Both the position numbers and the translations under genes were made by a program. Source: Tanytarsus gracilentus (lineage: Eukaryota; Arthropoda; Insecta; Diptera; Chironomidae). Taken from it: a DNA stretch of 64,000 bases. The notes under the pieces were generated by a model. The model saw only the letters and a program-made list of their open reading frames with translations, ran no database searches and was not told where the DNA came from. Location: positions 62,001 to 126,000 of the forward strand of contig JAXRKN010000011.1 in the NCBI GenBank assembly GCA_038502055.1, in the 5' to 3' direction. Of this stretch, positions 58,710 to 64,000 are shown piece after piece (position 1 is the stretch's first letter; each line of letters opens with the position of its first letter).

Positions 58710-58716
58710 TATAAAA
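58710..58716 (+). promoter_or_regulatory. TATA box of metallothionein gene
   Basis: TATAAAA, 96 bp upstream of the ATG, giving an expected transcript start near 58740. Metallothionein genes normally have a strong TATA box with proximal MREs, as here. Confidence 0.7.
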
Positions 58717-58811
58717 GTCGTGCATCGTTGCGGAGAGAGCATAAAAGTTGAATTGATTTTGTCAATAGCTAAAAGTTTAAAAAGTGAAATAAAAATCTAA
58801 AAATTATCAAA

Positions 58812-59088
58812 ATGCCTTGTGGAAGCGATTGCAAGAGTAAGTTAGCTTAAAACTAGATGAAATAATTTGGAAGTTATCTTTTAAATGCACTTTAGTGTGC
58901 TACGTGATTAAAAAAATATGGTCATCAACAATTTGACTTATCTCGAAATTTCTATTTAAATAGATTGTACCTGCAAAGATAAGCAGTGCTGTCAGGGAGG
59001 CAAATGTGATCCCAACTGTAATTGCACGTGCAAAACATCAAGTGGATCAGGTGGATGTGGCGAGAAGAAAGATTGCTGTAAGAAGTAG
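58812..59088 (+). CDS. Metallothionein, 49 aa
   Basis: Two exons: 58812-58836 (MPCGSDCK plus one base) and 58964-59088, phase 1. The 49-residue protein has 13 cysteines (positions 3, 7, 10, 12, 17, 18, 23, 27, 29, 31, 40, 46, 47), mostly in Cys-x-Cys and Cys-Cys arrangement, no aromatic residue and many Lys/Gly/Ser. It starts MPC like insect metallothioneins. It should bind copper, zinc or cadmium as a cytosolic thiolate cluster and buffer metals or detoxify. An intron after the eighth codon and the small size match dipteran Mtn genes. The upstream TATA box and MRE core suggest metal induction through MTF-1. A longer out-of-phase frame (59006-59224) across the same exon is not coding. Confidence 0.93.
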
Positions 59089-60499
59089 ACGGTCGCCATT
59101 TTCCAGCCATTCAGTCGTCAAAGACATTCAATCACTTTCATCAGAGTATTACATAAGACACCTCATACACTCAAATAAAAAAGATTTTCATGCATTTCAA
59201 TTTCTAATTATCATGTCGAGCTAATCTCAAATAAAGTAAGAACAATTTAGAGTCAAAATTAGCTACTTTCTGTTTATTTTTTACGACTTAAAAAAACTTT
59301 GCAATTCACAGACAATTTCAGGCACTCATTTTACGATTATTCTTCTTCATGCGATGCTAAATAAGTTTTTAGTTTTTTTCCACGATTTTCTTCTTATCAC
59401 GCTCGTGAGCAGCATTTTGTGCAATTTTGTAAGTTTTTTATAGCTTTTAAAAGTGTGAGTAGCAGCATAAAATGCCATAAAAATATGAAATTTACAAAAA
59501 CTTGTGCAAACATCCATAAAGTTCTATTTTATCATCGCTATGCGCTTTCCGTCGTTGATTTGATTTTCGAGAGGAAATGTCTCACCGTAAAACTTTTTCT
59601 ACAAGAAATTGAATAAATTGTTGCGCACCATATCGAGATTGTCTTTCAATTTCAATTCAGGATAGAAGGAGAGAAGATTCGAGAGATTAAATAGCGTAAA
59701 TAAAAAACATTTACGTTTTAGGAATAAAAAAATGCGTCATAAATATTTCTCGAGAGTTCAATGTTGTCTGAAAATTATCAAAAGGAAAATATTTATACAA
59801 GAACTTTCTTGACTAGTTATTTTTAAAATGAATGATCTTTAAAAATTTTTAAACTGCATTATGTACTTATGTATTCAAAAATATAATGAGAAAACATTTT
59901 ATAAAAGCTATCAGCTAGCCACAACAACCTCAAGTGTGTACAGTGAGAAATTTTTTGGAATTTCGAGAACTTTCACATGCCACATGACAATTTTTTAAAA
60001 TTTCCTTAAAAAGCATCTTAAACTTAATTTGGATAATAAAAATCCAAAAATTAAAATATTCACAATTATTTTTTGAGGTATGCTTTCCATAATCTTTTGT
60101 TGTCCAAGAAAATAATAATTTCTGTCACGATGATTTCGCGTGTTATGAACGCAAAAAATAACGGCTCAAACCACGTTTGTTTTAAAATTTTCAAAAATCA
60201 CTTTTTGCTGCAAGGGGCAAAGCGAAGAAAAAAATTCGTCCCATCGACTTGGATAAATCTAATAAAGAAAAAATTTCGTGAATTTACTTAAATTGATATA
60301 TTTTGGACATTTAAGTGACCAGAAGTGATAAATTCCCATAAATAAAGACATTGTGAACACATTAAGCAAGCTTTTGCGAGTGAAAATTTGAAGAAAGAAC
60401 GATTTAAGAGAAAAAAAAATTATACAGTTTAATTTTCCATTCAGTAAATTTGAGAGCAAGGAAAAACTGCAAAAAACAACGCAAGCCCTGTGAAATACT
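59089..60499. other. Intergenic region between metallothionein and belle, 1.4 kb
   Basis: An AATAAA at about 59173 or 59230 probably ends the metallothionein transcript. The right part contains the belle promoter and 5' UTR. Short frames here have no support. Confidence 0.45.
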
Positions 60500-63400
60500 A
60501 TGAGTAATTATGCTAACGACAATGGAACGGGTCTAGAGCAGCAGGTAATCATCAATTGAGAACATCCCGTGTGATTTTTAGGGCAAAAAAGTGCGAATGA
60601 AAATTTTTCACTGGAAGTGCAATCGTGAGAGCGAAAAAAAATCAAATATGGCAGCGCTCAGTCAGTAGCGCTGATTGCAAAATCGCCCTGTGCCGCGAAA
60701 AAAAAGTGTTGTTTCCGTGCGGACATGCATGATACTCTAATTAATTAACTCGAATATTTTTAATCACACATTTTTCCTTCATTTTCTTTCTCTCTCTCTC
60801 TCTTGCTCACTTATCGCACTTCCGTCACTGTGTGTGATGTAAAAAATAACATTGTGAAATACTTGAATAGGTTGCTGGTCTGGACTTGAATGAACGTAAA
60901 GGTTCAGCTCAACGTTATATCCCGCCTCACCTTCGTCAGGGTGGTGAACCGAACGAATCGCCGAAAAATAACGATAGTAATTATCAAGGAGCATCTAATA
61001 GCGTCAAGGAGAGCTATAGCAATAATCGCGGCACAGATCGTGATTATAATAATCGGTGAGTGTATTATTCAACATTCGCATTGTCATTGACCTATATGCA
61101 GACGTATTCCCGTTTCTTTCCTAAAATCTTTTCTCTCTTACGTACAGTCGGCAAATAATTCTTCTTCTTACCCCTTTTCATACCTTCTTTCCCGCATTTC
61201 TTTTGACGTAAATTGTTTCAAATACTTGGCTCTCTTTTTTTTACGTGTGTAAATGAAGTTACTCGGATTTCATTGAGAGTTTGCGAAAAAAAATACATTC
61301 TATAAATTCACAATAGTTTTACCTTGAGTCAATTCCGTTAGACTGTAAACTTTTAAATCATTAAAGTGTTTTTTGCGCGTGATTCAGTTACTTGTACTTT
61401 TAATATGTAAAACACTCCATATTTGTTCATTCATTCCGCACAAAAGACAGAGTGATGAGTAATACAATCTTTCTCGTTATAGAAACAACAATCGCCGCGG
61501 ATACAACGGCAACAACTACAACAATAATTATCAGCAACGTGGTGAGAGAGGAGGAGCTGCTGCAGGAGGAGGAGAGCAAAACAGTTTTAATAATCACTCG
61601 AATTACAATAACAATCGTTATCAAAACGGTGGAGATTCGGGAGCATCGAACAATTGGAACAGTCGCGGAGGAGGATCGCGAACCTTCACAAGATCCTCGC
61701 AGGGATCAGATTCGCGTGGCGGCCACGGAGGAGCAACTGGAGCTCCGCCTCAGCCAACGCCAGCACAGCCTGAGAGCGCTCAGGACGAGACTCCAGTCAA
61801 TACACGCTGGCAAGAGCCTCCACCACAAGCTCGCGAGCAACAGTATCAACAGGAAGACCGCTACAATGGACGCGGCTCATCAAACAGTGGCTTCGGCGGA
61901 AAATGGAATCAGCAACAACGCAGCGGTGGCGAGGTTGATTACACAGTTCCGCTACCACGTAATGAACGTATTGAACAGGAGCTATTCGGTACCGATAACA
62001 CAGGCATCAATTTTAGCAAATACGAAGACATTCCCGTGGAGGCGACGGGTCAGCAAGTTCCTGAGAATATTACATCATTCGATGATATTAAGTTGACGGA
62101 AATTATTCGCAGCAATATAAAATTGGCTCGCTATGATAAACCGACACCGGTACAAAAGTATGCCATACCGATCATTCTCGGAGGCCGCGATCTCATGTCG
62201 TGCGCTCAAACGGGCTCTGGGTAAGTGATCTCTTTCTTTCGACAATCTAAGTGATTGATCTTTTTTAACAACCACTTTTAAATCGTATTACAGCAAAACA
62301 GCTGCATTCCTTGTTCCCATTTTGAATCGCATGCTAGAACAGGGAGCAAGCATCAATCCAGCATCAAATCGTCCTTATCAACGTCGCAAGCAGTATCCAC
62401 TCGGCTTAGTTCTTGCACCGGTAAGTTACGAGATTTTAATACATTTAAAAATAGACATTTTATTACACAATGCGAAGCTTGTAGTATTTAAAATAATCTC
62501 TAACTCTCTTACTCTTTTCATTCTCTTCTCATTATTAAACCTAAGACGCGTGAGTTGGCGACACAAATTTATGAGGAAGCTAAAAAGTTTGCTTATCGTT
62601 CGCGCATGCGTCCAGCTGTTTTATATGGCGGCAACAACACAAGTGAACAAATGCGTGAACTTGACCATGGTTGTCATTTGATTGTTGCAACGCCGGGACG
62701 ATTGTGAGTTAAATTATAGTCATTTACCAGTGGTGTTTTACTAATTCTTATCATTTTAAATAGGGATGATATAATCAATCGTGGCAAGATTGGCTTGGAA
62801 AATATTCGTTTTCTCGTTCTCGATGAAGCAGACAGGTGAGAATCATTTTCTCTATAATTAATGCAAATTTATTTACATAATCATTTTCACAGAATGCTTG
62901 ACATGGGTTTTGAACCTCAAATTCGTCACATTATTGAGAATCGCGACATGCCGCCAACTGGTCAACGTCAAACTCTGATGTTCTCTGCAACTTTCCCGAA
63001 AAATATTCAAGAGTTGGCGAGCGACTTTCTCTCTAACTACATCTTCTTGGCTGTCGGTCGCGTTGGCTCAACTTCCGAAAACATTACACAGAAAGTTATA
63101 TGGGTTAATGAGCACGAGAAGCGTTCTCATTTGCTGGACCTATTGAGTCGCCTGCGAGAGGGACAAGAATCCTCTGCCGAAGCTTTGACATTGATTTTCG
63201 TCGAGACAAAGAAGGGAGCTGACTCGCTTGAGGAGTACTTGTATCAAAACAAGCATCCCGTCACCTCCATTCACGGCGACCGCAGTCAACGTGAGCGTGA
63301 AGATGCCCTCAAATGTTTCCGCACAGGAGAATGCCCAATTTTGGTTGCAACTGCAGTAGCAGCTCGTGGACTCGATATCCCGCATGTCACACACGTCATC

Positions 63401-64000
63401 AATTACGATTTGCCATCTGATGTCGAAGAATATGTTCATAGGTTAGTTTGAAGAAATGTAATTAGAAAGTTGATATTAATTTTATTTTAATTAGAATCGG
63501 TCGTACTGGACGTATGGGTAACTTGGGTATAGCAACGAGCTTCTTTAATGAAAAGAATCGTAACATTTGTTCGGACTTGGTTGAATTGTTGATCGAGACA
63601 AACCAGGAACTGCCCGGTTTCCTTGAAGAGATGGCCAATGATCGTTTCGGAGGTCCTCGTCGCAGTGGAAATCAACGTGGTGGCGGAGGCGGAAATCGCT
63701 ATGGAGGAAGTGGATTTGGATCGAGAGATTATCGTTATGGCGGCGGCAATTCGAGTCGAGGAGGAGGTAATCGTGGATATGGAGGCGGCGCAAATCGTTC
63801 ACAGGGCGGTGGTGGATTCAGTAAGTGTTTAATTACGACACTGCTAATTGTTTTGCGTTAATACTAATTATCTTCACAGGCAATACTGATGGCTATCGAA
63901 ACGGCGGAGGAAGCAGCTCAGGAGGTGGAGGTGGAGGCGGAAGCTATGGAGGAAGTTATGGAAGCAATAACTTCAATACGCACGCAAGCGCCGGACCCGA
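60500..64000 (+). CDS. bel: DEAD-box RNA helicase belle / DDX3 (partial at window edge)
   Basis: Exons: 60500-60544, 60871-61055, 61483-62220, 62294-62420, 62546-62703, 62764-62835, 62893-63441, 63495-63820 and 63880 to the edge. The start MSNYANDNGTGLEQQVAGLD and the eIF4E-binding-type segment QRYIPPHLRQGG are DDX3 features. An Asn/Gly/Arg/Gln-rich region follows. Helicase motifs in order: YDKPTPVQKYAIP (Q), AQTGSGKT (I), PTRELATQI (Ia), TPGRL (Ib), LDEADRMLDMGFEPQI (II), SATFPK (III), LIFVETKKGAD (IV), HGDRSQRERE, VATAVAARGLDIP (V) and YVHRIGRTGRMGN (VI). The C-terminus is Gly/Arg/Ser-rich (RGG-like) and runs off the window. Belle acts in translation initiation, RNA granules and germline development. 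The intron pattern places splice sites inside motifs I, Ia and VI. Confidence 0.96.

Noticed and set aside
59006..59224. 72-codon frame overlapping the metallothionein exon
   Set aside because: Wrong reading frame of a clear metallothionein exon.

Overview
The window is a piece of an insect nuclear genome, most likely a lower (nematoceran) dipteran such as a midge. The evidence is animal spliced genes with GT-AG introns (often 50-70 nt), strongly AT-rich intergenic DNA, and recognisable orthologues of insect genes: Sra-1/CYFIP, AP-2 sigma, Hus1, Sap47, unc-50, flr/AIP1, taxilin, a DCN1-like protein, STK40, a metallothionein and the DEAD-box helicase belle. The species cannot be named from sequence alone. 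All gene models below were assembled by hand from open frames, splice-site consensus and intron phase, so exon ends are inferred.

Layout, left to right. 1-1463 (-): 5' part of a transferrin-family gene with a degenerate iron site, running off the left edge. 2025-3914 (+): an MFSD6-like transporter. 4192-5500 (+): an unrecognised helical protein, tail-to-tail (5 bp between stops) with unrecognised minus-strand coding exons at 5506-5854. 6038-10252 (-): a cluster of three secreted low-complexity proteins that share sequence modules and phase-1 exon boundaries; one carries a 27-unit SQSQGG repeat. This is the most novel part of the window. 11176-15324 (+): Sra-1. 15961-16517 (-): AP-2 sigma, head-to-head with Hus1 at 16692-17663 (+). 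18355-20986 (-): a PP2C-like phosphatase of the CG9801 type. 21421-23486 (-): a 634-aa protein, possibly ICE2-like. 23993-34571 (+): Sap47, with long introns and an in-frame cassette exon. 34806-35873 (-): unc-50, head-to-head with flr/AIP1 at 36189-38668 (+). 40268-44644 (-): a BTB/two-zinc-finger transcription factor, followed by a 4.8-kb gene desert. 49449-49970 (+): an acidic Ser/Thr-rich protein. 50534-51958 (+): taxilin. 52631-53440 (-): a DCN1-like protein. 54012-55972 (+): STK40. 56555-56872 (-): a small secreted cysteine-rich protein. 58812-59088 (+): a metallothionein. 60500-64000 (+): belle, running off the right edge.

Most genes are housekeeping and unrelated to each other: actin regulation (Sra-1 in the WAVE complex, AIP1 with cofilin), endocytosis (AP-2 sigma), checkpoint and cullin control (Hus1, DCN1-like), synapse (Sap47), membrane traffic (unc-50, taxilin) and translation (belle). 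The lineage-specific parts are the three-gene secreted cluster, the cysteine-rich secreted protein and several unrecognised frames. No tRNA, rRNA, CRISPR array or transposon coding sequence was seen.
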